The position numbers and the translations under genes were made by a program. Positions 34,353-42,740 of a stretch of 43,294 nt of DNA are shown here, piece by piece (position 1 is the stretch's first letter; the number at the start of each line of letters is the position of its first letter). A model generated the notes under the pieces. That model saw nothing but the letters and a program-made list of their open reading frames with translations, had not been told where the DNA came from and did not search any database. Origin of the DNA: Clostridia bacterium (GTDB lineage Bacteria > Bacillota > Clostridia > Lachnospirales > Lachnospiraceae); the NCBI GenBank assembly GCA_029101305.1, contig JAQXQS010000154.1, positions 1 to 43,294 on the forward strand. The letters are read 5' to 3'.

Positions 34353-35204
34353 ATGGCTGGAGTAACGATTGAAGAACTGGGGCTGAAATTTGTGAAAGCC
34401 TGTATGAAGCTGTACTGGGGATCCTGGTGGTATCCATTCCTTTTTGCAGTTGGCCTCTTGTGTACGTTAATCTGGGGACGAAAAAAAAGTTCCAGGATTT
34501 TCATCGGATATACGGTATTTCTGTTTCTGACAGTATATAATCCGGTGGTTGTGAAATATATCATTGCGAAGCTTGATTTTGAAAATGAATATTACCGTTT
34601 TATATGGATTCTGCCAGTGATTCCGGCTATTGCTTATTATGGTGTAAGCTTTGTATGCGCATTCAAAAAAAGATGGCTGAAGGCTGCGGCAGTTATTGCA
34701 GTACTGGGAGTATTCATCTGTCTGGGAAATCCATTAGATGGAGTGGTGAAGAATTTTGCATGTATAGAAAATATTTATAAAGTTCCGGATGAACTTATTG
34801 AAATTTGTGAGATTCTGCATCAGAATATGGAGAAGCCGACTGCAAGACCCAGAGTGGTGTTTGACAACAGTCTCAATAATATAGCAAGACAATATGATCC
34901 GCAGCTTCGTCTTACGATCAGTAGAAATGCAAGTATCTACAGAGCGGGAAGCACAGTAGCCGGAGAATATCGTGAAGACAGCAGAACTTATAAAAGGCAA
35001 AAGGCGATTCTGGATGTGATTGATTATCAGATATACGATCATGCAAAAAAATTCCGGAAAGCATTAAAGAAAACAAAAACGAAATTTGTAGTTGTTAGGA
35101 AGAATGAGGAATTGCAGGCATTTCTTTTAAAAAACGGGTGTGAACAGATAGGAGAAACAGATTCTTATAATATATTCCGTTATGTTGGATTAAAGAAGAA
35201 ATAA
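34353..35204 (+). CDS. Membrane protein, C-terminal part of the same system
   Basis: 283 residues. The ATG has a perfect AGGAGG seven bases upstream. Three or four membrane segments (residues about 22-120) include NEYYRFIWILPVIPAIAYYG, which looks like the late segments of polyprenyl-sugar GT-C proteins. The soluble rest (about 145-283) contains RVVFDNSLNNIARQYDP and TKFVVVRKNEELQAFL, resembling the C-terminal domain of such proteins. It is in the same reading frame as the preceding gene. Functional as a separate subunit or a split half. Confidence 0.7.
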   Translation: MAGVTIEELGLKFVKACMKLYWGSWWYPFLFAVGLLCTLIWGRKKSSRIFIGYTVFLFLTVYNPVVVKYIIAKLDFENEYYRFIWILPVIPAIAYYGVSFVCAFKKRWLKAAAVIAVLGVFICLGNPLDGVVKNFACIENIYKVPDELIEICEILHQNMEKPTARPRVVFDNSLNNIARQYDPQLRLTISRNASIYRAGSTVAGEYREDSRTYKRQKAILDVIDYQIYDHAKKFRKALKKTKTKFVVVRKNEELQAFLLKNGCEQIGETDSYNIFRYVGLKKK

Positions 35205-35258
35205 AGAATCCACAGTGATGGAATACCTGGCAATCAGGGAAAAAGAGGGAGGAAAGAA

Positions 35259-36881
35259 ATGAAAAATTACGATCGAAAAAGGTGGACTGTCCTTCTGGCA
35301 GCAGTCATGATGGTTATTCTGGCTTGTCCTGCCACAGTTCTGGCAGCAGATGGGGAAGCTGCTACGCCGGCCGTGTATGCCACATTCTGGTCATTGGTAC
35401 CACCAGTTGTAGCAATTGTTCTGGCGCTTATCACAAAGGAAGTTTACAGCTCTTTGTTTCTTGGAATTTTAGTTGGAGCACTTCTGTACTCCGGTGGAAA
35501 TTTTGAGGGTACCGTAAACCAGATCTTTTCCGGTGGAATGATAAGTGTACTTTCATCTGGCAGTAATGTTGGTATTCTGGTGTTCCTGGTAATTCTTGGA
35601 ACCATGGTCTGCCTGATGAACCGTGCAGGAGGATCAGCAGCCTTTGGGCGCTGGGCCAGCAAGCATATCAAAACGAGAGTGGGAGCAGAGCTTGCGACTA
35701 TTTTGCTTGGTGTGTTGATCTTTATTGATGACTATTTTAACTGTCTGACGGTAGGAAGCGTTATGAGACCTATCACAGACCAGCACAATGTATCCCGTGC
35801 AAAACTGGCGTATCTGATCGATGCCACCGCAGCGCCGGTATGTATTATCGCACCGATTTCTTCCTGGGCGGCAGCAGTCAGCGGTTTTGTACCAGGGGAA
35901 GATGGAATGTCAGTATTTGTAAAGGCGATTCCATATAACTATTATGCACTTCTCACGATCGTTATGATGGTTTCCATGGTGCTTATGAAAGAGGAATTTG
36001 GTGCCATGGGAGTGCATGAATCAAATGCATTAAAGGGGGACCTGTTTACCACCGCTGCCCGCCCGTATGCTTCAGGTGAAGGGGAAGGACCGGTGAATCC
36101 CAGAGGAAAGGTTATGGATCTTCTGATCCCTATTATTTCCCTGGTCATCTGCTGCGTAATTGGTATGATCTACACAGGCGGATTTTTCAGTGGCACTGAC
36201 TTCGTAACTGCTTTTTCCCAGAGTGATGCATCTGTTGGTCTGGTACTGGGAAGCTTTTTCGGCCTGGTTATTACGATCCTTCTGTATATGGTCCGCAGGG
36301 TATTATCTTTCCGCGATTGCATGGCATGCATACCGGAGGGATTCAAATCCATGGTTCCGGCAATCCTGATCCTTACTTTTGCATGGACCTTAAAGAGTAT
36401 GACAGACAGCCTGGGTGCTGCTGAATTTGTGGCGGAAATGGTGAAATCCTCTGCGGACGGGCTGGTAAATATGCTCCCGGCGATCATTTTCCTGGTAGCC
36501 TGCTTCCTGGCATTTGCAACGGGAACTTCATGGGGAACCTTTGGCATCCTGATTCCAATTGTTGTCCATGTATTTGAAAATACACCTGGAGATCTGATGA
36601 TCATTTCTATTTCTGCCTGCATGGCAGGTGCTGTATGTGGTGATCATTGCTCGCCGATTTCAGATACTACCATTATGGCTTCCGCAGGTGCCCAGTGTGA
36701 TCATGTAAATCATGTATCTACCCAGCTTCCATATGCGATTGTGGCGGCAGTTGTGTCATTTGTAACTTATATTTTTGCAGGCTTCATCCAGAGTCCACTG
36801 TGCCTGATCATTGGCGTGGCGCTGATGATGGGAGCTATGCTTATAGTGAAATTAAGATTTTCAGATCTGAAAAACGAATAA
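35259..36881 (+). CDS. NhaC-family Na+/H+ antiporter
   Basis: 540 residues with about twelve membrane segments. A signal-anchor-like start (WTVLLAAVMMVILACPATVLAADG) precedes FWSLVPPVVAIVLALITKEVYSSLFLGI, the entry of the NhaC family. IFIDDYFNCLTVGSVMRP and APISSWAAAVSG hold likely ion-binding Asp and Ser, and CGDHCSPISDTTIMASAGA is the family's C-terminal signature. It exchanges Na+ for H+, or moves an organic acid. GGGAGGAAAG lies before the ATG. Confidence 0.9.
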   Translation: MKNYDRKRWTVLLAAVMMVILACPATVLAADGEAATPAVYATFWSLVPPVVAIVLALITKEVYSSLFLGILVGALLYSGGNFEGTVNQIFSGGMISVLSSGSNVGILVFLVILGTMVCLMNRAGGSAAFGRWASKHIKTRVGAELATILLGVLIFIDDYFNCLTVGSVMRPITDQHNVSRAKLAYLIDATAAPVCIIAPISSWAAAVSGFVPGEDGMSVFVKAIPYNYYALLTIVMMVSMVLMKEEFGAMGVHESNALKGDLFTTAARPYASGEGEGPVNPRGKVMDLLIPIISLVICCVIGMIYTGGFFSGTDFVTAFSQSDASVGLVLGSFFGLVITILLYMVRRVLSFRDCMACIPEGFKSMVPAILILTFAWTLKSMTDSLGAAEFVAEMVKSSADGLVNMLPAIIFLVACFLAFATGTSWGTFGILIPIVVHVFENTPGDLMIISISACMAGAVCGDHCSPISDTTIMASAGAQCDHVNHVSTQLPYAIVAAVVSFVTYIFAGFIQSPLCLIIGVALMMGAMLIVKLRFSDLKNE

Positions 36882-36910
36882 AGAGCAGTAAAACCTTATA
36901 TAATGGAAAA

Positions 36911-37915
36911 ATGGACGAAAAAATCAGAATCAACAAATATTTAAGCGAAGCAGGATTTTGTTCCAGGCGGGAAGCAGACAGTCTGATCCAGGATGGACGG
37001 GTCACAGTAGAAGGACATAAGGCAGAACCTGGTGAGAAAATCTCACCAGATATGATTGTGTCTGTAGATGGAAAGCCCGTAAAAAAAGTGGAAAAAAAGG
37101 TTCTTCTTTTATTTTATAAGCCACGGGGAGTGGTATGCAGTACGAAAAAACAGCGCCAGGAAACTACTGTGACCGAGTATCTGAATTATCCGGTGCGGAT
37201 CTATCCGGTAGGACGTCTTGACAAGGAATCAGAAGGGCTTTTGCTTTTAACCAACCAGGGAGACCTGGTGAATAAGATCATGCGCGCCGGAAACTATCAT
37301 GAAAAGGAATATCTGGTGACGGTGAACAAGCCGGTAACGGATGGATTTGTTAAAAAAATGTCATCAGGTGTTCCCATTCTTGATACAGTTACCCGTCCCT
37401 GCTTTGTAGAAAAAACAGGGAAAAATTCTTTCCGGATCATTCTGACCCAGGGCTTGAACCGCCAGATCCGCAGAATGTGTGAATATCTTGGATACCAGGT
37501 GCTCACCCTGAAGCGGATCCGGATCATGGACCTGACACTGGACGGGCTGAAAGAGGGAGAATACAGGGAAGCGACCAGAATAGAGTGGGAAAATCTGGAG
37601 CGTAAAACTGCGGATTCTTCCCAATTGCCTGCATTTTTGCGCCAGGAAATGCAAAGAGTTTCCTTACCAGCTGCAAAAAAGCAAAAGGGTTTCTCTATGA
37701 AACCCAAACCAGCTTCAGGTAATCAGAACAGAAAAACAGGAGGACATCATGGAAAATTCTCTACAGCGAATGAAAGAACTGGTAGAAACCCTGAACAAGG
37801 CCGCAAAGGCATATTACCAGGAAGACAGGGAAATCATGAGCAATCAGGAGTACGACAGTCTGTACGACCAGCTGGAGCAGCTGGAAAAAGAGACCGGTAC
37901 CGTTCTCACAAATAG
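36911..37915 (+). CDS. rluF: RluF-type 23S rRNA pseudouridine synthase with long overlapping tail
   Basis: 334 residues if the frame is followed to its stop. Residues 3-50 are an S4 RNA-binding domain (INKYLSEAGFCSRREADSLI), and the RsuA/RluB/E/F catalytic core holds D104 in GRLDKESEGLLLL. The conserved enzyme ends near residue 245 (REATRIEWENLE). From residue 280 on it lies inside the start of the ligase gene in another frame and becomes rich in Gly, Arg and Gln, so this tail may be a by-product of a lost stop. No clear ribosome site precedes the ATG. It isomerises a uridine in the 50S peptidyl-transferase region. Confidence 0.88.
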   Translation: MDEKIRINKYLSEAGFCSRREADSLIQDGRVTVEGHKAEPGEKISPDMIVSVDGKPVKKVEKKVLLLFYKPRGVVCSTKKQRQETTVTEYLNYPVRIYPVGRLDKESEGLLLLTNQGDLVNKIMRAGNYHEKEYLVTVNKPVTDGFVKKMSSGVPILDTVTRPCFVEKTGKNSFRIILTQGLNRQIRRMCEYLGYQVLTLKRIRIMDLTLDGLKEGEYREATRIEWENLERKTADSSQLPAFLRQEMQRVSLPAAKKQKGFSMKPKPASGNQNRKTGGHHGKFSTANERTGRNPEQGRKGILPGRQGNHEQSGVRQSVRPAGAAGKRDRYRSHK

Positions 37916-39704
37916 CCCGACTGTCCGGGTGGGATATGAGGCGGTCAACGAGCTTCCCAAGGAGGAGCATCCAAGCCCCATGCTTTCCCTGGACAAAACG
38001 AAGGACAGGGAGGTACTTAGGGGGTTCATTGGAAGCCATAAATGTCTTTTGTCCTGGAAACTGGATGGACTGACCATTGTCCTTACTTATGAGAACGGGG
38101 AGCTTGTGAAAGCTGTTACCAGGGGCAATGGAATTGTTGGAGAAGTAATTACGAACAATGCAAGGGTATTTCGGAATATTCCGCTTCGAATTCCGTATAA
38201 AGGCCAGCTGGTGCTTCGAGGAGAAGCTATTATTACTTATTCTGAATTTGAGCGGATCAATGAGACAATCGGAGATGCAGATGCAAAGTATAAGAATCCC
38301 AGAAACCTTTGCAGCGGTTCTGTGCGTCAGCTGAACAATGAGATCACAGCGAAGCGAAACGTACGTTTTTATGCATTTGCGCTGGTTAGCGCCCAGGATG
38401 TGGAATTTTATAATTCCAGAGAGCAGCAGTTTATCTGGCTGAAAGAACAGGGCTTTGAGGTTGTGGAATATAAAATCGTTACCTCTGAAAGTCTGGATGA
38501 AGCCATGGATTATTTTTCCACTGCGATTGTAAAGAATGATTTTCCATCCGATGGACTGGTTGTCACTTATGATGATATCGCATACGGGGAGTCTTTGGGA
38601 AGTACCGCCAAGTTTCCGCGGAATTCCTTTGCTTTTAAATGGGCAGATGAAATGCGGGAAACCAGACTGGTGGATATGGAGTGGAGCCCGTCAAGAACCG
38701 GGCTGATCAATCCGGTGGCTATTTTTGAACCGGTAGAATTGGAAGGTACAACAGTAAGCCGTGCAAGCGTGCATAATATCAGCATTGTGAAGGAGCTTAG
38801 GCTTGGAATCGGAGACAGAATCAAAGTTTATAAGGCGAATATGATCATTCCCCAGATTGCGGAGAACCTGACAAAGAGCGGGAATCTGGTGATTCCGGAT
38901 AAATGTCCGGTGTGTGGTCATGAAGCACGTATCCGTCAGGACAATGATGTGGAAACCTTATATTGCATGAATCCTGACTGCGTTGCCAAGAAGATTAAGT
39001 CCTTCAGCCTGTTTACCAGCCGTGATGCCATGAACATTGACGGCCTTTCAGAGGCAACTCTTGAGAAATTCATCGCCATGGGATTTATCCATGATTTCGG
39101 GGATATTTTTGAAATAGGGAAATATAAGGAACAGATCGTGGAGATGGAAGGCTTTGGACAGAAATCTTTTGATAATCTGATGGCAAGTCTTGAGAAAGCG
39201 AAGGAGACGACTCTGGCAAAGGTGATCTACAGTCTTGGAATTGCCAATATCGGTCTTGCCAATGCAAAAGTGATCTGCAGGCATTTTGATGATGATATTG
39301 AAAAAATACGTCATGCCGACGAAGAGGAAATCAGTTCTATTGAGGGAATCGGACCAGTAATTGCCAGAAGCCTTGCCGATTATTTTAAAAGTGAAGAGAA
39401 CAATCAGAAGCTGGAGCATCTGCTTAGCCACCTTCATCTGATCCATGAAGAAAATACTGAAGAGCAGGTATTTGCAGGGAAAACCTTTGTTATTACTGGA
39501 AGTGTGGATCATTTTGCCAATCGTTCAGAAGCAAAAGCATATATTGAAGCACGGGGCGGTAAGGTGACAGGCTCTGTGACAAAGAAAACCGATTACCTGA
39601 TCAATAATGACAAGGCTTCCACATCTTCAAAAAATAAAAAAGCCCAGGAACTGGGAATCCGGATCCTGTCAGAGGAAGATTTTCTTAAGCTGGCGGGAGA
39701 GTAG
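37749..39704 (+). CDS. ligA: NAD+-dependent DNA ligase
   Basis: 651 residues, close to the usual 660-670. K104 in SWKLDGLTI is the adenylated lysine. The following motif is RGNGIVGEVITNN where most LigA have RGDG..GED, a conservative but notable change. Four zinc cysteines are C386, C389, C406 and C411, then four helix-hairpin-helix units (EGIGPVIARSLADYF) and a C-terminal BRCT domain (FAGKTFVITGSVD). It seals nicks in replication and repair. AGGAGG is eight bases before the ATG, inside the pseudouridine synthase frame. It could be a paralogue of a housekeeping LigA elsewhere. Confidence 0.93.
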   Translation: MENSLQRMKELVETLNKAAKAYYQEDREIMSNQEYDSLYDQLEQLEKETGTVLTNSPTVRVGYEAVNELPKEEHPSPMLSLDKTKDREVLRGFIGSHKCLLSWKLDGLTIVLTYENGELVKAVTRGNGIVGEVITNNARVFRNIPLRIPYKGQLVLRGEAIITYSEFERINETIGDADAKYKNPRNLCSGSVRQLNNEITAKRNVRFYAFALVSAQDVEFYNSREQQFIWLKEQGFEVVEYKIVTSESLDEAMDYFSTAIVKNDFPSDGLVVTYDDIAYGESLGSTAKFPRNSFAFKWADEMRETRLVDMEWSPSRTGLINPVAIFEPVELEGTTVSRASVHNISIVKELRLGIGDRIKVYKANMIIPQIAENLTKSGNLVIPDKCPVCGHEARIRQDNDVETLYCMNPDCVAKKIKSFSLFTSRDAMNIDGLSEATLEKFIAMGFIHDFGDIFEIGKYKEQIVEMEGFGQKSFDNLMASLEKAKETTLAKVIYSLGIANIGLANAKVICRHFDDDIEKIRHADEEEISSIEGIGPVIARSLADYFKSEENNQKLEHLLSHLHLIHEENTEEQVFAGKTFVITGSVDHFANRSEAKAYIEARGGKVTGSVTKKTDYLINNDKASTSSKNKKAQELGIRILSEEDFLKLAGE

Positions 39705-39768
39705 TAGGGATTGTTTTTGAGACATATTATTGAAATAGGTACTTGTTAAGCTACGAGGAGGAAAAGAA

Positions 39769-40710
39769 ATGCCAATTAAAATACAAAGTGATCTTCCGGT
39801 AAAAGAAATACTGGAAAAAGAAAACTTATTCGTTATGGACGAGAATCGTGCTATGCACCAGGACATCCGTCCAATCTATATTTTGATCCTGAATCTGATG
39901 CCATTAAAAGAGGAAACAGAGCTTCAGCTGCTTCGTTCCCTTTCCAATACTCCTCTTCAGGTAGATGTAAGCTTTATGGCGGTAGAGTCTCACCAGGCAA
40001 AGAATACATCGAAAAGCCATCTGAATAAATTTTATCAGACATTTTCTGAATTAAAAGATAAAAAATTTGATGGAATGATCATTACCGGAGCTCCTGTGGA
40101 GCAGATGGAATTTGAAGAAGTAGATTACTGGGAGGAAGTAACCAAGATTATGGACTGGTCCGAAACACATGTGACCTCCACGATTTTTCTGTGCTGGGCT
40201 GCACAGGCTGCTCTTTATCATTTCTATGGGCTTAAGAAACGTATGCTGGATAAAAAGATGTTCGGTCTTTTCTGGCATAAGGTTATGAACCGTAAAATTC
40301 CGCTGGTAAGAGGCTTTGATGACGTATTTCTGGCACCTCATTCCAGACATACAGAGGTTCCGATCGAGGATGTACATGCCTGCAAGGCTCTTACCGTTCT
40401 TGCTGAATCTGACGAAGCAGGACTCTTTCTTGCTATGGCAGAAGATGGCCGCAAGATTTTTGTAATGGGACATCCGGAGTATGACCGCGTGACTCTTGAC
40501 GGTGAGTACAAACGTGATCTGGGAAAAGGTCTCCCTATTGAAATGCCTGAAAATTATTACCGTGATAACAATCCGGAAAACGGGCCGCTTCTTCTCTGGA
40601 GAGCACATGCCAATAACTTATATACCAATTGGCTCAATTATTACGTTTATCAGTCAACCCCATATGACCTCTACGGAACCCCTGATTTTTCCAGTATTTC
40701 CAAGGAGTGA
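39769..40710 (+). CDS. metAA: Homoserine O-acetyltransferase (MetA type)
   Basis: 313 residues. It carries out the first step of methionine synthesis from homoserine. The catalytic triad is C142 (LCWAAQA), H235 and E237 (MGHPEYD). Residue 111 is Glu (GAPVEQMEFE); in this family Glu at that place goes with acetyl-CoA and Gly with succinyl-CoA, so the acetyl form is predicted. The CWGAQ motif reads CWAAQ here. AGGAGGAAAAG precedes the ATG. No S-box or T-box is visible in the 64-base gap before it. Confidence 0.94.
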   Translation: MPIKIQSDLPVKEILEKENLFVMDENRAMHQDIRPIYILILNLMPLKEETELQLLRSLSNTPLQVDVSFMAVESHQAKNTSKSHLNKFYQTFSELKDKKFDGMIITGAPVEQMEFEEVDYWEEVTKIMDWSETHVTSTIFLCWAAQAALYHFYGLKKRMLDKKMFGLFWHKVMNRKIPLVRGFDDVFLAPHSRHTEVPIEDVHACKALTVLAESDEAGLFLAMAEDGRKIFVMGHPEYDRVTLDGEYKRDLGKGLPIEMPENYYRDNNPENGPLLLWRAHANNLYTNWLNYYVYQSTPYDLYGTPDFSSISKE

Positions 40711-40734
40711 CAGAAACTGGTATTTCATGTAAGG

Positions 40735-40743
40735 TGTTATAAT
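40735..40743 (+). promoter_or_regulatory. Possible extended -10 promoter before the 11-bp array
   Basis: TGTTATAAT is a perfect extended -10 element located 25 bases after the metA stop, pointing into the tandem array. No clear -35 is visible. Confidence 0.4.
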
Positions 40744-40761
40744 TTCACGCTGTTTGAGATG

Positions 40762-40849
40762 AAAATAGTGTCAAAATGGTGTCAGATCCAATAGAAAATG
40801 GTGTAGTAATGGCGTAAAAGTGGCATAAAAATGGTGTAGTATATGTGCG
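40762..40849 (+). repeat. Degenerate 11-bp tandem repeat, about eight units
   Basis: Units of exactly 11 bases start at 40762, 40773, 40784, 40795, 40806, 40817, 40828 and 40839. The consensus is AAAATGGTGTA; units 2, 4 and 7 match it at ten or eleven places, units 1, 5 and 6 at eight or nine, and units 3 and 8 are decayed. A short ORF of 13 codons (MVSDPIENGVVMA) starts in unit 2 but has no ribosome site. With the promoter before and the hairpin after it, a small RNA is possible. Confidence 0.75.
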
Positions 40850-40856
40850 AATATAG

Positions 40857-40895
40857 AAATCCCCCCGGAAGTCAGGTGTACCTTCGGGGGGATTT
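40857..40895. terminator. GC-rich hairpin between metA and the small secreted protein gene
   Basis: AAATCCCCCCG and CGGGGGGATTT form an eleven-pair stem; a few further pairs extend it towards the loop. The plus side is followed by GTAAATCTGTTTTT. It probably ends transcription of both convergent sides. Confidence 0.7.
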
Positions 40896-40963
40896 GTAAA
40901 TCTGTTTTTGGGAAATCTGCTGTAGGATATAGAAGTGTGATGGCCTTTTGACTAAAGTATATT

Positions 40964-41449
40964 CTAATTATCTGTACTTCCGGAATCTGGCATCCAGGAA
41001 GCCGTGTTTTCTTCAATTACGGCCATTCCACATTTTATGACGAGCGCCTGGTTTTCCTTTAAATTGAGAATTGCTGTTTCGGGAGTTTCCCCTTCTTCTG
41101 GTTTATGCAGTTGTATCAGGTTCGTGTAAGCATCGCCGTTTACATCATTTTCTACGGTATTAAAATCCCTGTAAACAGCAATATCTACAGAAGAGTCACG
41201 CATTGTACTTAAAGGGGTTACCCTGAAACTGCAGGCTTTTATATCAGTTCCCACCACATAGGTGCCCTGTCCGATCACATTGTCTCCGCCCCGATTGCCG
41301 ATTTCTACATTGATTTTGTCACGAAGAGTCACAAGATCTTCAGTGCTCATGGAAGCAAGATCAAGTGCGCTCTGCTCGGATGCCTGTACAGGCACAGCAA
41401 GAAGACCGATGGTTAAAAGAATAGATGCAAAAGTAGTTCTTTTCATCAT
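40964..41449 (-). CDS. Small secreted protein, unknown function
   Basis: 161 residues (or 160 from the second Met). GGGGG lies five or eight bases before the two ATGs. A signal peptide with cleavage near VQA-SEQ gives a mature part of about 137 residues. After a helical stretch (LASMSTEDLVTLRDKINVEI) comes GQGTYVVGTDIKACSFRVTP, like the beta-rich repeat GTYxVGxDIPAGxY found in many Firmicutes surface proteins. Two cysteines (in KACSF and IKCGM) could form a disulfide. It is monocistronic. Confidence 0.8.
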   Translation of the reverse strand: MMKRTTFASILLTIGLLAVPVQASEQSALDLASMSTEDLVTLRDKINVEIGNRGGDNVIGQGTYVVGTDIKACSFRVTPLSTMRDSSVDIAVYRDFNTVENDVNGDAYTNLIQLHKPEEGETPETAILNLKENQALVIKCGMAVIEENTASWMPDSGSTDN

Positions 41450-41573
41450 AAGTACCCCCTTTAAAAGAAATTATATGTTTACCAGAATTGTATCATATAT
41501 ACGTTTCCATGTATATGAGCAAAGTAAAACAATTTTTACAAGTAGACACAACTATTCCGTCAAAAGAAAAAAC

Positions 41574-41602
41574 TTTACATCTTGTGGATATTGTGCTATA
41601 CT
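41574..41602 (+). promoter_or_regulatory. Strong promoter of the tRNA-Arg gene
   Basis: TTTACA (41574-41579), 17 bases, TATACT (41597-41602), 47 bases before the tRNA 5' end. Confidence 0.8.
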
Positions 41603-41649
41603 TTGTAAGTCGAAGTGGTTGTACATTGATAATTCAACACTCGAATTTT

Positions 41650-41721
41650 GCACCTGTAGCTCAGTGGATAGAGCAGTGGTTTCCGGTACCATGTGCGGGG
41701 GTTCGATTCCCTTCAGGTGTG
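41650..41721 (+). tRNA. tRNA-Arg (anticodon CCG)
   Basis: A 72-base cloverleaf. Acceptor stem GCACCTG/CAGGTGT (first pair G-U), D arm GCTC...GAGC, anticodon stem GTGGT/ACCAT with loop TTCCGGT, so the anticodon is CCG at 41683-41685. The variable loop is GTGC and the T arm GGGGG-TTCGATT-CCCTT. The discriminator is G and the CCA end is not encoded. It reads CGG arginine codons. Confidence 0.93.
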
Positions 41722-41724
41722 TTG

Positions 41725-41747
41725 CCTGGAACGATCGGGCGTTCCGG
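41725..41747 (+). other. Hairpin between tRNA and SH3-protein gene
   Basis: CC-(T)-GGAACG, loop ATCGGG, CGTTCC-GG: eight pairs with one bulge and no T-tract after it. It may separate the tRNA from the mRNA during processing. Confidence 0.5.
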
Positions 41748-41773
41748 TGCGTTGTATTAAGGAGGACAAGAAC

Positions 41774-42700
41774 TTGGATAATTTCAGAGAATGGTTATCA
41801 GATAACCTTCGCTATTTTATGCTTGGCGGAGCGATTCTGTTAATCGTGATTGTCCTGTTTTTCGGTGTCCGTGCATTTATGGGAAGCGGGAAGGGCGATT
41901 CCACGAAGGACACAACCGAGAATCAGACATCAGCAGACAAAGACCAGGGAAATGTTCCTTCTTCTCCGGCAAATGATGGGGAGACTGACGGGAAGAAAGA
42001 CGCCAATCCCATGGAAACAGCTAATGAAGACATTACTTCATTGATCAAGAGCTATTATAAAGCTCTGGGGGATAAAGATATTACCACATTGCGTACATTG
42101 GTTGAGAATCTTGCGCCAACAGATGAATCTAAGATTACCAATGCCAAGTACATTGAAGGGTATGAAGCAGGTAATATCTACACGAAAAAGGGGCTTGATG
42201 ACGATTCCTATGTAGTATATTCCTGTTTTTACTACATCTGTCAGGGTATTGATACAAAGGTACCTGCGCTTGCTGAGTTCTATGTAGTGAAGGACACAGA
42301 CGGCAATTGGAAGATTGATGGTGCTGCCCATGATGACAGCGACGAGATAACGAAATATGAAGTTTCTTTACGCCAGGATGATGACGTGAAAGAATTGAAG
42401 TCCAAGATACAGAAATTGTACGAGGACGCACAGAAGTCAGATTCTGCACTTGCAGCATTCCTTGAGGGGCTTGGAGATGATGTGGCAGGATCCACAGAGA
42501 CAGCAGATGGCACTACATTGGTTGTAACCGAGGATTGTAATGTACGTGCAGAAGCAAACAGTGATGCAGAAATCATTGGTGGTCTTGCTGCCGGGACTGA
42601 AGTAGTTAAGAAGGGCGAGAGCGGAGACTGGATCCTGATTGATTATGAAGGAACAGATGCTTACGTACACAGCAGTCTTCTGGAAGAGAAATCAAAATAA
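41774..42700 (+). CDS. Membrane-anchored SH3-domain protein (TTG start)
   Basis: 308 residues from the TTG at 41774, eight bases after AAGGAGG; the frame is open further back but that part covers the tRNA. One membrane segment at about residues 13-33 (FMLGGAILLIVIVLFFGVRAF), then a linker rich in Asp, Ser and Lys. Residues about 85-205 look like an NTF2-like fold (SLIKSYYKALGDKDITTLRTL, FYVVKDTDGNWKIDG). The C-terminus is a bacterial SH3 domain (VTEDCNVRAEANSDAEIIGGLAAGT). It probably faces outward and binds peptidoglycan or a wall protein. It shares the tRNA promoter unless a second one exists. Confidence 0.83.
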   Translation: MDNFREWLSDNLRYFMLGGAILLIVIVLFFGVRAFMGSGKGDSTKDTTENQTSADKDQGNVPSSPANDGETDGKKDANPMETANEDITSLIKSYYKALGDKDITTLRTLVENLAPTDESKITNAKYIEGYEAGNIYTKKGLDDDSYVVYSCFYYICQGIDTKVPALAEFYVVKDTDGNWKIDGAAHDDSDEITKYEVSLRQDDDVKELKSKIQKLYEDAQKSDSALAAFLEGLGDDVAGSTETADGTTLVVTEDCNVRAEANSDAEIIGGLAAGTEVVKKGESGDWILIDYEGTDAYVHSSLLEEKSK

Positions 42701-42710
42701 ACATAAAAGA

Positions 42711-42740
42711 GGAATTGTCTGATTGGGCAGTTCCTTTTTT
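42711..42740 (+). terminator. Terminator of the SH3-protein gene
   Basis: GGAATTGTC pairs with GGCAGTTCC (some G-U), followed by six T. Confidence 0.8.

Noticed and set aside
39705-39768. SAM riboswitch or T-box before metA
   Set aside because: The gap is only 64 bases and shows no such structure or terminator.
40762-40849. CRISPR array
   Set aside because: The units are contiguous, 11 bases long and have no spacers; no cas genes are present.
40771-41016. Minus-strand ORF over the 11-bp array
   Set aside because: Its residues only reflect the repeat and the hairpin, and it overlaps the end of the secreted protein gene.
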